This document shows positions 34,058 through 47,119 of a stretch of DNA of 64,000 bases, one piece after another. How positions within the stretch are numbered: position 1 is the stretch's first letter; each line of letters starts with the position of its first letter. The notes under the pieces were generated by a model. It ran no database searches. It was not told the origin of the DNA and was given only the letters and a program-made list of their open reading frames with translations. The stretch comes from Aporrectodea caliginosa (lineage: Eukaryota > Annelida > Clitellata > Crassiclitellata > Lumbricidae), in NCBI GenBank assembly GCA_020284085.1, contig JACEVL010000163.1, forward strand, positions 336,001-400,000, read 5' to 3'. Made by a program: the position numbers and the translations under genes.

Positions 34058-35195
34058 AACCAATCTTATGCGGGTGACCTGCAGGCGCTTTTGCACTGTC
34101 CTGCGTCAGCAGCCATTACCGAAGCCTCGGGCCATGAACCGGGCACAGGAGGCTCTCGAGGCCTGGATGTCCTCCAATCGCCTGCGGCTAAACTCATCTA
34201 AGACCCAGTTCATTTGGCTTGGCACGCGCCAGCAGCTCGCTAAAATTGATTTGGAGGCCCTTGCCCAGGAGTTCCCGCAGATTACTTTCTCACAGTGGCA
34301 AAGAAATTAATTAATTGATAAATCCAGGCAGGCTATCAACTTTATAAAATAAAATTATAGGCGTGTATGTAATGAGATCGACGATCGTCATGAAAACTGC
34401 AATCTCTTAGAGAAAATAACATATCCAAAATTAAGTGGCCAAGGGCAGCATTTTAGGCCGTCGCCCCGGGCGGCATTTCAGCTCCGTACGCCATTGCTTT
34501 CTCATCCTTTGTCCGGGACCTTGGTGTCACATTAGACCAAGAACTAACGTTCACGCGGCATAATTATCAGCCTGCTATGCCGCGATTGTGTATACCATCT
34601 GCGTCAGCTTAGAGAGGTCTTCCGTTCCTTAACCGTTAATGCTGCCTTAATGCTTATCCACTTCTTTGTTGTTTCCCGTCTTGATTATTGCAGCGCCCTC
34701 TGCGTGGGTTTTCCGGCGACTCGGGTTGGGTGCTTGTTCGGGTCTTACGCTCGGCGGCACGCTATATTGGTTGCATCCCAAGATTCTGCCATGTTACTGA
34801 CTATATGCGGGATGTCTTGCATTGGCATCCTTTCCCTCCCACAGTGGATCGCCTACCGGATCTCTTCCTTGGTCTGGCGCTGATGTGGTCTCTGTTTATC
34901 TGCAGGAGCACCACCCTCAGCATCCAGCACCGTGGTTCTCCTCGCTCTTCTAGGCAGGCTGAGGTTCTTGTCTCCCGGTCGCGGACTTCTATTCTGCAGC
35001 GCCGTGCTTTTCTGTTGCTGGCCTGCAATTTGGAATGGGCTTCCTTTGGCACTACGCCTAATACCGAGAGCCCTTCAGATCACGTTCTATTCTAACTTCA
35101 AGACTGTTCGGACTTCGGAGTTGGGTCGGGTGCGCTCCTAAGTAGGTAATCTTGAAGGGGCGCTATGTAAATCTCTGTAATGAATGAATGAATCA
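34058..35195 (+). pseudogene. CR1/L2-like LINE reverse transcriptase, 3' part, plus strand
   Basis: Blocks in order: SYAGDLQALLHCPAS (decayed YADD catalytic box, 34064 on), MNRAQEALEAWMSSNRLRLN, SSKTQFIWLGTRQQLAKIDL, then after an inserted MITE VRDLGVTLDQELTF, SRLDYCSALCVGFPATR, IPRFCHVTDYMRDVLHWHPF, and PAIWNGLPLALR near 34,830-35,070. The catalytic box reads YAGD instead of YADD and there are several frameshifts. The 3' end is CTTGAAGGGGCGCTATGTAA with short AATG units at 35181-35192. Opposite in orientation to the LINE fragments in the flanking duplication. Dead copy. Confidence 0.85.
34293..34496. mobile_element. 204-bp hAT-type MITE nested in the LINE
   Basis: Flanked by an exact 8-bp direct repeat CTTTCTCA at 34285-34292 and 34497-34504. 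Ends are CAGTGGC.. and ..GCCATTG, an imperfect terminal inverted repeat of hAT type. Removing it rejoins the LINE coding sequence between EFPQITFS and FVRDLGVTL, which independently confirms the insertion. No coding capacity; moved by a hAT transposase in trans. Confidence 0.85.
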
Positions 35196-35592
35196 TAATT
35201 TGCCAAAGAGCTGATGTAAAATGTTATTACTTTTAACCAAAAGATTGTCTCCAAAATGGACCATTACAAACCAACAAATAAATTAATTTTCTTATGCTTT
35301 AGTTAATTGCTTTGATGAGTCTGTCTGTTTCTAGTCTACGTTGGTTGCTGGGACTTTGCAGCTGAACCCATTTTAAAAATCAAATTATGAAATTATAATT
35401 ATAATTTTCCAAAGAACTTATGTAAAATGTTATTACTTTGAATCAAAAGTTGGTCTCCAAAATGCACCATTACAAACCCCTAAATGAAAATTTTTCTTAC
35501 CCTGGGGAGAGGGCACAGCCCCCTCCCCAGACCCCTCCCCTCAGAGTTCTTCAAAACTGCGTAATTTTATGGAAGACCTGGTTACGCCACTG
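35193..35592. mobile_element. hAT-like element end with an internal direct repeat
   Basis: About 89 bases at 35193-35281 recur at 35400-35489 (shared words CCAAAGA, TGTAAAATGTTATTACTTT, TCTCCAAAATG, CACCATTACAAACC). The right edge ends GGTTACGCCACTG, the reverse of CAGTGGCGTAACC, a common hAT terminus. It stops exactly where duplication copy B starts (35593). I did not find the matching left terminus or a target duplication. Confidence 0.5.
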
Positions 35593-36059
35593 AATGACAT
35601 GGTAGAGTTCGGTTAGTTATTGCTACTGCAGTGTAAACAGGTTGACTGTTACATAATAACAGATCGATAGCCGTAGTCTTATTCTTGGATTATGTCTTGA
35701 AGTCGTATTCGATGTCTCGTGTGTTTCCGATGTTTTGTCATCCGAGCCATCAGTAAGCGACGATCAGACCAATGGAAGACAAGACGACGACGGTAGAACA
35801 CAGGCACGCTGAAGGACCGGCGGAATGATACATGATGCCTCCGCTTGTTCCCAGTTGCGCACATTCTGCAACAATGTGCGCAACTGGAACATCGAACGGC
35901 CTCTGAAAAGGGACACGCATCACGTACGCACGCGGAAAAGGAAGCGGACAGAGGGAGAGATGGAAAGACGGGCATAGGTGCGTATGTTGTTCTGCTGCTC
36001 ATGAATGCCTATACATTTAGCTACGTGGACCTATATACTGTATAATTTTATAATATCCA

Positions 36060-36728
36060 TATTCATTCATTCATTCATTCATTCATTCATTACTTGAATT
36101 TATATAGCGCCTCTTCAAGGGAACTACTCAGAGGCGCTCCCAACCCCAGCGCGGCCAAATAGGACCATTTTAAGTTGAGGGAGGAATGTCTGAGAAGGGG
36201 TTCTAGGAAGGGAGCGGAGGACCAGAGGGCAGAGGGAGGCCATTCCAGGTCGAGGGGTCAACCACAGAGAACGCACGGCTGTGCTTGGTGGAGGTGCGAG
36301 CAAAAGGGACAGAGAGAAGAACATGCATGTTCAACCGAAAGGAGGGAGCGCGAGCCCCGTGCACTGAGGGTGGGGCTACAAAGCTCAGTAAGGTAGGTAG
36401 GAGCGAGGCCCAGCAGGCAGCGCCAAGTAACTAAGGCAGCTGTCCTATACACGATTCGTTGCCTAAGAGGGAGCCAGTGAAGAATGTCGCGCATATAGCT
36501 GGAGATGTGGTCGAATTTGGGTATGCGGCCAATAAGGCGGGCTGCAGAGCGTAAAACGCGATATAGACAGTTCAGTCGGACAGCCGGGAGGCCAGCATAG
36601 AGAGAGCAGCAGTAGTCAAGTCTGATGGCTACAAAAGAATGGACAAGGGTAGCAGAAGCAGTAGAACTTAGCGAGCCAGCGATACTGCGTATAGTTGGCG
36701 CAGCTGATAATAGCAAGCGCGGCTGAGA
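36060..36728 (-). pseudogene. LINE fragment 1, copy B
   Basis: Duplicate of 30434-31090 and the better-preserved one: a single minus-strand frame covers 152 codons from SIAGSLSSTASATLVHSF through RLDYCCSLYAGLPAVRLN, RVLRSAARLIGRIPK, DILHWLPLRQRIVYRTA and LAPTYLTELC. The extreme C-terminus (TWNGLP-like, then LKMVLFGRAGVGSASE) is reached only after frameshifts. It ends GAGGCGCTATATAAATTC with AATG units (36064-36090). Catalytic domain absent. Confidence 0.85.
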
Positions 36729-36766
36729 GAGTGAATGTGAGTGAATATTATATATATATATATATA

Positions 36767-36827
<61 letters not shown>

Positions 36828-37012
36828 CTAGAGCTGTATAAAAATTGTGTATTATATGTATGGATTATAGTTCATGTGTTGCTTCAGTGTTTGGATCTTT
36901 CTCTTATGCTTTTACTTCTCATGTTACTTTAGCTGCTGGTCTTTTGCTTCTGTGGACTTTTGCTTCGGATTCTGCTCTTAATGTTTCTTGTGTACTTGCT
37001 TTTGTAATTGCT
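36729..37012. other. (TA)n array and TTTTGCTTC-rich segment, copy B
   Basis: TA units at 36755-36826, then the same degenerate GCTTCTNTT segment as in copy A. Confidence 0.7.
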
Positions 37013-38520
<1,508 letters not shown>

Positions 38521-39127
38521 CAGATCCGCGGCGGTATATTGAGAAGCAGCGCAAGCAAGAACAGAACCCTACTTTTGTTGCTTCTCCGATTTTGGTGCTT
38601 TTTGTTTTTATTGCTTCTTTTTGTCTTGCTTCTGCTTTTGTTGCTTCTTCTCATGTTGCTCCTGCATGCCTATGTTGCTTTTGTTATATCTGGTGTTTTT
38701 GCTTCTCGTGTTTATCTTCTTGGCTTCTGTTGCCTAAGCCGATCTGTCGCTTCTGCCAATGCTTCCACTGTTGCATCATAAATAGCGGAAACAAAAATCC
38801 TATGAAACAGATAAATCGACGGAATGCAGAGAGACAATCATGCAGTTGGCTCGGCGCTATAGAAGCCGGTGTATTAGTATAATTCGATGCTTTTGAAAGA
38901 GTTGGTCTATACTCACGTGTTGTCTGTCTCTGCCAATGGTTACTCTCTCTCGATTCTTTCCCTCCATCCGCTAGAGAGCGCTCGCTAATGCATCCGTCAG
39001 CCGCCAATTTGTTCTCTTACCCTCCGCACTCCGATGTAGTTATTTCTCCGCTCGACGTCAGGGGCGCTGATGGCAGAAACCGCATTTCGTGGCGACGACT
39101 CCATGAGACGCAGAATATATATAATCT
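38521..39127. other. TTGCTTCT-rich segment and unique end of copy B
   Basis: Counterpart of 32641-33243. No gene supported. Confidence 0.6.
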
Positions 39128-41093
<1,966 letters not shown>

Positions 41094-41668
41094 TTAGTGT
41101 CATGTCAAACATTATGAAGTTTCTTCTGAGTTTTGTAAAGTTATTTCACTGGGATGTCGTCAGACATTGCGTTGCCTCGCTGCTACGAAGGATAGTATGA
41201 AGTTACTGTTGTGTGAGTTAGCTAAGCCTAATATGAAGGTAGTTCACTATGATCAATCAATCAATCATTTATTTCTGTAACATCAGAAGAGAAAACGAAC
41301 AATGAAACAATAAGGCAACGGTTTGACATGTAGGCCCTACTGGCTACACGGAGGCCCAGAATGGATCTTGGATCCCGCTAAATAGGGACACTTAGGCCTA
41401 TACAAAGTATACATGTACAAAAGTACAGATAGGAAAAGAAAGACAGCCAATAGATACTTAAAGAGGAGTAAGTCTTGGGCTCAAAATAAAACAAACAAAA
41501 ACATAATTAAAATTCAAAATCACATTAACAAAAAAATATGAAATCTTAATTAAAATAAAATGATGTCAGATATCATGAAGTTACTTCGCTGTGATGCAAG
41601 ATATGAAGTTCCTCTACTATGACGTCAGATATCATGAAGTTTCTCTAAATAATAATCAATTATTATGA
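41094..41668. repeat. Degenerate 31-bp repeat split by a retroelement
   Basis: Units such as GACGTCAGATATCATGAAGT followed by TNCTTCNCT repeat every 28-31 bases at 41560-41668. Related words occur at 41094-41240 and 42283-42360. The retroelement end at 41256-41400 plus anonymous DNA separates the blocks. Several units contain GACGTCA, a CRE-like core. Confidence 0.6.
41256..41400 (-). mobile_element. Retroelement 3' end with (ATTG)n tail, copy 2
   Basis: Reverse-strand relative of 3409-3560. Read on the minus strand it has GTGTCCCTATTTAGCGGGAT, then CAAGATCC, and ends ACAGAAATAAATG with ATTG units (41256-41270). Diverged in the middle. No coding part. Confidence 0.55.
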
Positions 41669-42359
41669 AGTTGCAACCAACGATTTTAGGAAGGGAACAC
41701 GATGGGGCTGATAGCCACTGGAAGAAAATTGGCTGGCGCAGTCCGAAGCTAGTTTCTTGACAAATACAGTTACGTGATTTGATAGCAAGTAACTTCGTCC
41801 ACTCGAGCGGGTAACCGTACGTTTGTTGAAGTCGAAGCGATTTAAAAACACTGTCGTCTTAAAGCATTTTTATTGGAGGCCTTTTTAGTGAAATTTAATA
41901 GTTTAGCCAACCTGAAAGTTAGATAGCCATACATACCGCACCCTTTTCAAACATTGATTGTGACAATGTAAGCTAAAGAAACTTGGATTATCGTTTTTTA
42001 GATTCCGGCATACGCCCGTTGATATGCATCACGGAATACATCACACAACCTAGTTACGCAGTTACATTATCCGTCCCTCCTATAATCTTTTGTTGCTATA
42101 CGCTGCTGTCTAAGATTAATAATATAATGAAACAGTAATCTCTGTGTGTGCGTGCATGGGAGGGGCGGGTCTGCCACATACGAGAAGACTTATGTCAATC
42201 ATAGCACGAGAAGACGCAACTCTTCACATTTTCAAATTGTTTTTAACCGTCTTTGGACGGGCAAACATCTAGTTATAAAATAATGAAATTATTTCACTGT
42301 GACGTCATATTCCACGAAGCTAAACCATTGTTACTTCGTAGGAATTAACTTCACCGTTA
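41669..42359. other. Anonymous sequence
   Basis: No gene supported; 42283-42359 contains further decayed units of the 31-bp repeat. Confidence 0.5.
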
Positions 42360-43120
42360 CGTCAAAATTATTATATTACTAGCATTTTTTACCCGGCGTT
42401 CGCCCGGGTTTTGCCCAGGTGTAATTTCTAACGGCTGCAAATAAAGGCTACTTACTTACTATATTTGCTGATGGGCTTCAAATATTTAAAAAATGTCCAT
42501 TTATATCTGAATGGAAACGATATTTAGAGGTGAACATAGTTGCTTTGCCCGTGTACTGCACGGGCAAAGCAAATTTATATATAGGCAATATTATTTGTTC
42601 CCTGTACTACACGGGTTATCTCTACCTTAAAATAAATAGGCGTATTATTTGTTCCCTGTACTACACGGGTTATCTCTACCTTAAATAGGCGTATTATTTG
42701 TTCCCTGTACTACACGGGTTATCTCTAAATTATAATAGGCGTAGGCCTATTATTTGCTAAATAATAGACGAAGTTCTGCCGTTAGCCGGCGTGACGTAAG
42801 ATTGCATAATTAGCCGCGTGACGTAATTTAAGATTGCATATTTAGCCAGTGTGACGTGGACAAATGGCCATGCTATTATAAGATAGCCTCGTCGAAAAAG
42901 TTGTAAATTTAAAATGTTCATATATCGGCGTTTAAATAAAATTGCGAGCTGAAAATAGTCGCGTTGACCATGACGTGGCGTAATAATGTTTTGTAAAATT
43001 TTGTAAATCGCTAAAGCGTTCCGTTTCGGAGCCTTTAGATGACGGACAAACAAACATACAAACAAACAAACAAACGGAAGGAAAACGTAAACAGACTAAG
43101 ACTTATAATATAGATTTACT
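42360..43120. mobile_element. Unclassified interspersed repeat with hairpin and tandem units
   Basis: Starts near TTTTTACCCGGCGTTCGCCC (a CCCGGCG..CGCCCGGG hairpin) and ends near GACGGACAAACAAACATACA and AACAAAC units. Inside are a perfect 14-bp-arm hairpin TTGCTTTGCCCGTG / CACGGGCAAAGCAA at 42540-42572, three ~50-bp tandem units (42589-42741) each with TTCCCTGTACTACACGGG, and three units around TAGCC-GTGACGTAA-GATTGCAT (42782-42860). The layout resembles a dispersed transposable element, but I cannot place its class. A CTTA-tailed 3' end (AAATAAAGGCTACTTACTTA) sits at 42440-42462. Confidence 0.5.
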
Positions 43121-43316
43121 CCTACGTGAATAATTATTAGCCTTAGTTTCTTCTCATAAAATGCTGAATAACAGTACTGTACTATAGGTCCCTACTCCTT
43201 TATTTAAACTTCTCCTCAACTATAATCGTATACTAAACTGTTTCATGATGCATTGAAGCCATAATCTTACACATTTGCAGAGAAAAACTATAGTTACTAA
43301 TGGTGTATTGCTTGGT

Positions 43317-43465
43317 ACCATGGGCGTATTTAGGGTGGTTTACGGGTTCAACCCAACCAAGCACCGCAAAATAAATAACTGCCGAAACAACAACTTAACT
43401 TTGCAAAACTGACCCCTTACTTTGCGACCATGTCCAATGGAACCTTAATTTTTTTCACTATTTTG
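43317..43465 (+). mobile_element. hAT-type MITE family, partial copy
   Basis: Begins CATGGGCGTATTTAGGGTGG exactly as the complete copy at 48196-48365 does, and later shares CGACCATGTCCAATGGAA. The right end is missing or diverged, apparently replaced by the adjoining minisatellite. Confidence 0.65.
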
Positions 43466-43489
43466 TTTTTTAAATCTGTCACTCTTTTG

Positions 43490-43898
43490 ATACGGCATTT
43501 ATGTCTCTCTTTTGTTATGTCATTCTCTTGTTACGTCACTCTTTTATTATGTCACTCTTTTATTATGTCACTCTTTTATTATGTCACTCTTTTGTTACGT
43601 CACTCTTTTGTTACGTCACTCTTTTGTTATGTCGCTCTTTTGTTATGTCGCTCTTTTGTTATGTCTCTCTTTTGTTATGTCGCTCTTTTGTTATGCAACT
43701 CTCGTTATGTCGCTCTTTTGTTATGTCATTCTTTTGTTACGTCACTCTTTTATTACGTCACTTTTTAGTTATGTCATTCTTTCGTTATGTCATTCTTTTG
43801 ATACGTCACTCTTTCGTTGTGTGACTCTCTTGTTATGTCACTCTTTCGTTATGTCACTCTTTCGTTGTGTCACTCTTTCGTTATGTCACTCTTTTTAA
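43490..43898 (+). repeat. 16-bp minisatellite, about 25 units
   Basis: Unit ATGTCACTCTTTTGTT, with variants ACGTC, GTCGCTC and CTTTC. A period of 16 rotates through all three frames, so every forward frame encodes the same 16-residue repeat; overlapping open frames here are artefacts. Confidence 0.95.
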
Positions 43899-44729
43899 CA
43901 GAGCCGATGACAAAGTCACAAGTTTGTACGGATGAGAAATCGCGAACTGCCGTTGCCTATCTAGAATTTGCATCAGATGCGTTGTCTACGTTGAATCCGA
44001 ATGGGATGAGGGTTTCTGGGTCGAATATAATGAAACGCCGAAACTTTAATTTCACTTCCCAATTAATCCGTCAACGGTCGTAGTCAATATGCACTTCGGA
44101 CCGCATCCAAAATATATAAAAATTTAATTAACAGTGAACGTCCTGCAATGACAAAAGCCTATATTGCGCGGCGATGTTTGGTCGTATATTAACCCTCGAA
44201 CAAATCTGTTTGGATACGACTCATAATTTATTCATGGATTGCTTGGACAAAAACTGGACTTATGTGGGGTTCGCACCGGTTTTGTTTCTATCAGTCACAG
44301 TTCCTTACATTACGTTGCCTGACCTTAGCTTTAATTACCTTATTCAACCTAGCCTTTGCTTTATCTCTTTCTTTACCTTATTCTACCGTATCTTACCAGT
44401 ACTAATTCAGCAACTCATAACTTGGAGTGTGATGCTGTCTATTAACGTTGGACTATGAATACTGTTACTAACTGTACGGCTGCCTTAGCCTGTTAACTTA
44501 ATACATTTTGTTGTTGTATTTCTGTGAACGGTAACCAATGGGAAGACTAGATAAGCTGTCCCAGCTTCATCTCCTCATGAATCATTTGCAACTTGACTCG
44601 CATACTCACATTCTTTTGGCTCACATACTGTTAATCTATAACATGCTGTTAGTTAATTTAGTTGTTTAATGTGATTGCTGTTTATGTATTTGTGATTTTG
44701 AATGCAAAATGGTTCAATAAACTCAAACT
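43899..44729. other. Anonymous sequence, no gene seen
   Basis: A 94-codon plus-strand frame at 44174-44458 has hydrophobic composition without recognised motifs and lies in CTTA/CCTTA-rich DNA; I do not support it as a gene. Confidence 0.45.
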
Positions 44730-45150
44730 CAACCTTAACTCGCCTAATCCCGCGTCATCTTAAGTTTCCTTCTCCTACTACACCATACCTCGCATTGACC
44801 TTGCTTTGTCTTACTTTGATGATGATGAGCTATCTGCCCGAAGACAGGTCCATTGACTTTTATGCCACCCGTGGAAGAAATGAGTGAAGTGGTTACCGTT
44901 GCCTTCCTCACAGACATTTGTAGGTGAGCAATTTGTCCAAGGTCGCTACGCAGTGGCTTGAGGTAGATTCGAACCTGCGACCGTCCGGTTACAAGGCACA
45001 GAACATACCGCTATTCCACCGCGTCCCATCATCCCATGTTTTCTAACTTTACTTCACCAAACTTACACCTTAATTTACTTCACTTAATCTTAACTTGCCT
45101 TGGTTAATCTTACCTCACTTGCCTAACCTTGTCTCACCTTATCTTCAGTT
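44730..45150 (+). repeat. Degenerate ACCTTAACTTCACT repeat interrupted by a SINE
   Basis: CTTAACTCGCC, CCTTAATTTACTTCACTT and similar words flank the SINE on both sides (44730-44815 and 45040-45150), indicating that the SINE inserted into a decayed minisatellite. Confidence 0.6.
44815..45030 (-). mobile_element. tRNA-derived SINE, family 2
   Basis: On the minus strand: GGGACGCGGTGGAATAGCGG (A-box region), then about 35 bases later GCAGGTTCGAATCTACC (B box), then a body with GGACAAATTGCTCACCTACA, GGCAACGGTAACCACTT and AAGTCAATGGACCTGTCTTC, ending AGCTCATCATCATCAAAG. Head and box spacing fit a tRNA-derived SINE. The body differs from family 1. No second copy is visible in the window. Not a working tRNA. 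Confidence 0.75.
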
Positions 45151-45189
45151 TTTTGCTTACAAGTCTGCTATAGTGTCTACTGTTATTGG

Positions 45190-45400
45190 ACATGAAAGCT
45201 GCAACAGAGCCGCACCTGTGTCTTGTGAACATAGCGATACCTGTCTCCGCACTTCCGGGACTGGAAGACCCCCGGCGTCTTCGCTCCGGGTCACTTCCCG
45301 TTCCATCGCGTCAATTGTTTCCGCTCCAGAACCGACCTTTTCCGTTTCTGGCGTCGCCTGCATTACGCTCCTCTGACCTGGCTCTGTTGTGGTAAAGTGT
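45190..45400 (+). pseudogene. Possible LINE C-terminus, badly decayed
   Basis: Plus-strand frames contain IPVSALPGLEDPRRLRSGSL and TFSVSGVAC, which fit the pattern P-V-S...R-x-L-R-S-A...F-S-V-x-G-x-x-x-W-N of CR1/L2-type C-termini, but W-N is lost and the frame shifts. Could equally be chance. Confidence 0.3.
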
Positions 45401-45609
45401 CGAAGGAAAATAGTCACCTTAACGATGCTGTGCCTCGCAGTGCGAAGGCTGTTGAAGCGGCATGCAATCCATCTGTAGAGGAAGGTTTTAAGTGGTTGGA
45501 TTGATATGATCGTGCCTGCGCTCCTTCTACTCAATGATCCCTATACCTCATGACGAAGTTTTAAAGAAGTCTGTATAAGTAAGTAGGTAAGTGAAACAGA
45601 GTAAGCAAG
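45401..45609. other. Anonymous sequence
   Basis: No feature recognised except AAGTAAGTAGG words near 45577. Confidence 0.5.
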
Positions 45610-45742
45610 TGCGCGCGCGCGCGCGCGCGCGCGCGCGCGCGCGCGCGCGCGCGCGCGCGCGCAGGTAGGCAGGCAGGCAGGCAGGCAAGCGTGCGCGCGT
45701 GCGGTAGCGCGCGGTAAGTAAGTAAGTAAGTAAGTAAGTAGT
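45610..45742 (+). repeat. (GC)26, GGCA and (GTAA)n compound array
   Basis: An uninterrupted GC run of 53 bases (45610-45662) is followed by about six GGCA/GGTA units and, after GCGTGCGCGCGTGCG, by about seven GTAA units (45713-45742). The GTAA block, with TTTATTCACC after it, reads on the minus strand as a GGTGAATAAACTA retroelement end with CTTA tail. Confidence 0.95.
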
Positions 45743-46365
45743 TTATTCACCACCAAATAAAGCAAAATCACAATACACAAATTATACAAACTGAGTGGTG
45801 GGCTACCGGTGAAATCTCATATGCCTCATATCTCATAGGACTCATATCTCACAGAACTCATAGGTTCGTGTTAACAAATATCATATCCTTAGATTGTTTA
45901 CCTTTTAGGACAAAGGTTGTCCAGTTGTCTTAATGTTGTAGAGGTATTGAATCTAATGTGTTACTTTTCTGTTCTGAAATTTCGTTTCTCTTTCATTCTT
46001 CCTATTCCATTCCATTTCTTCTCCATCCTTCCTATTCCATTCCACTACATTACACTACAATCAGTTGTATTGTCTTGCATAGCACTCTATTCCATTCTAT
46101 TATATTCGACTTAATATTCGTAATTTTGTGTCCACCAGTATATTAAGACTTAATCAAAAACATCGCGTAATTGCTTTTCCAACCTCCGTGCAACATATGA
46201 ACTTTACACTTGACCCCAGAAGGGTCGCCGACGCTCGCTGGACTGAGAGCTTGCGTTCTAATGCGTTCCTGATTGCCAGCTTGGCCAAATTGACCACTTT
46301 CTTCTACCGGTGAGTAGTGGTCATTAACTGGTCATTTCGCTCTCTCGCTGAAACCTGGGCGTCCG
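45743..46365. other. Anonymous sequence
   Basis: 45835-45870 has three ACTCATATCTCA-like words and 46000-46115 has CCTATTCCATTCCA repeats. No gene supported. Confidence 0.5.
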
Positions 46366-46700
46366 TGTTTTCAGGCGGACAGACAGAAATTGAGACAGAC
46401 AAGCAGACAAACATGTACGCAAGTAAAGAAGTCGAAGGATTGGCTAAAACACAGAGACCTACACAACAAAAAGACAAACCGACAAATGCACTAACAGAAA
46501 GACACTGAATGAGACAGACACGGGCAGAAAGGCAGCAATCGCAAGACAGACACAGAAAGGCTGACAGGCAGACAGATAAGCAGAGAAAGACAGACCTACA
46601 TCGATAAACAGTCAAACATAGAGACACACATACAGACAGAAAGAAAGATGGATACGCAGACAGACAGACAAGCAGACAGACAGGCAGACCTTTAAAACAC
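46366..46700 (+). repeat. Degenerate ACAG/GACAGA tract
   Basis: Scattered AGACAGACA words over about 330 bases; a decayed relative of the ACAGAG arrays. Confidence 0.75.
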
Positions 46701-46950
46701 ATAATAGCGTTCTTTCGTCAACGTTGTGTCTCAGCGTGTAGGCTATATTGTTTAGTTAGAGCTTTTGGAGTTAGACGGATGATTGCATAGAGTGCCATGG
46801 CCTCTATGTGGTTCCAATAGTTCGTTGTTAGTTGAAGTTCAACTCCAAAGGAGACTTCAACTAACTGTCTCTTATTCCACTTAACGAACGAAGTCGCAAT
46901 ATCACCGATTCAAAATTGACAAAACTTAACTGAAATAGGTTTCGGTCAGG
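46701..46950. other. Anonymous sequence with short inverted repeat
   Basis: TAGTTGAAGTTCAACT near 46829-46845 is palindromic and GTTGAAGTTCAACTCC / GGAGACTTCAACTAAC form a short foldback. No gene. Confidence 0.5.
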
Positions 46951-47098
46951 ATGTATGTATGTATGTATGTATGTATGTATGTATGTATGTATGTATGTAT
47001 GTATGTATGTATGTATGTATGTATGTATGTATGTATGTATGTATGTATGTATGTATGTATGTATGTATGACTGTATGTATGTATGTATGTACGCATGT
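46951..47098 (+). repeat. (ATGT)n tetranucleotide array
   Basis: About 28 pure ATGT units to 47067, then a few after GACTGT. Immediately upstream of a plus-strand LINE fragment. Confidence 0.97.
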
Positions 47099-47119
47099 AT
47101 TGTGTGCCTGGCGTTAGCC

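Noticed and set aside
41663..41851. 62-codon minus-strand frame with FNKRTVTRSSGRSYLLSNH
   Set aside because: Resembles a protein in composition, but I can match it to no family and it has no supporting context.
44950..45025. tRNA gene on the minus strand
   Set aside because: No cloverleaf pairing for the acceptor arm, and a long SINE body follows.
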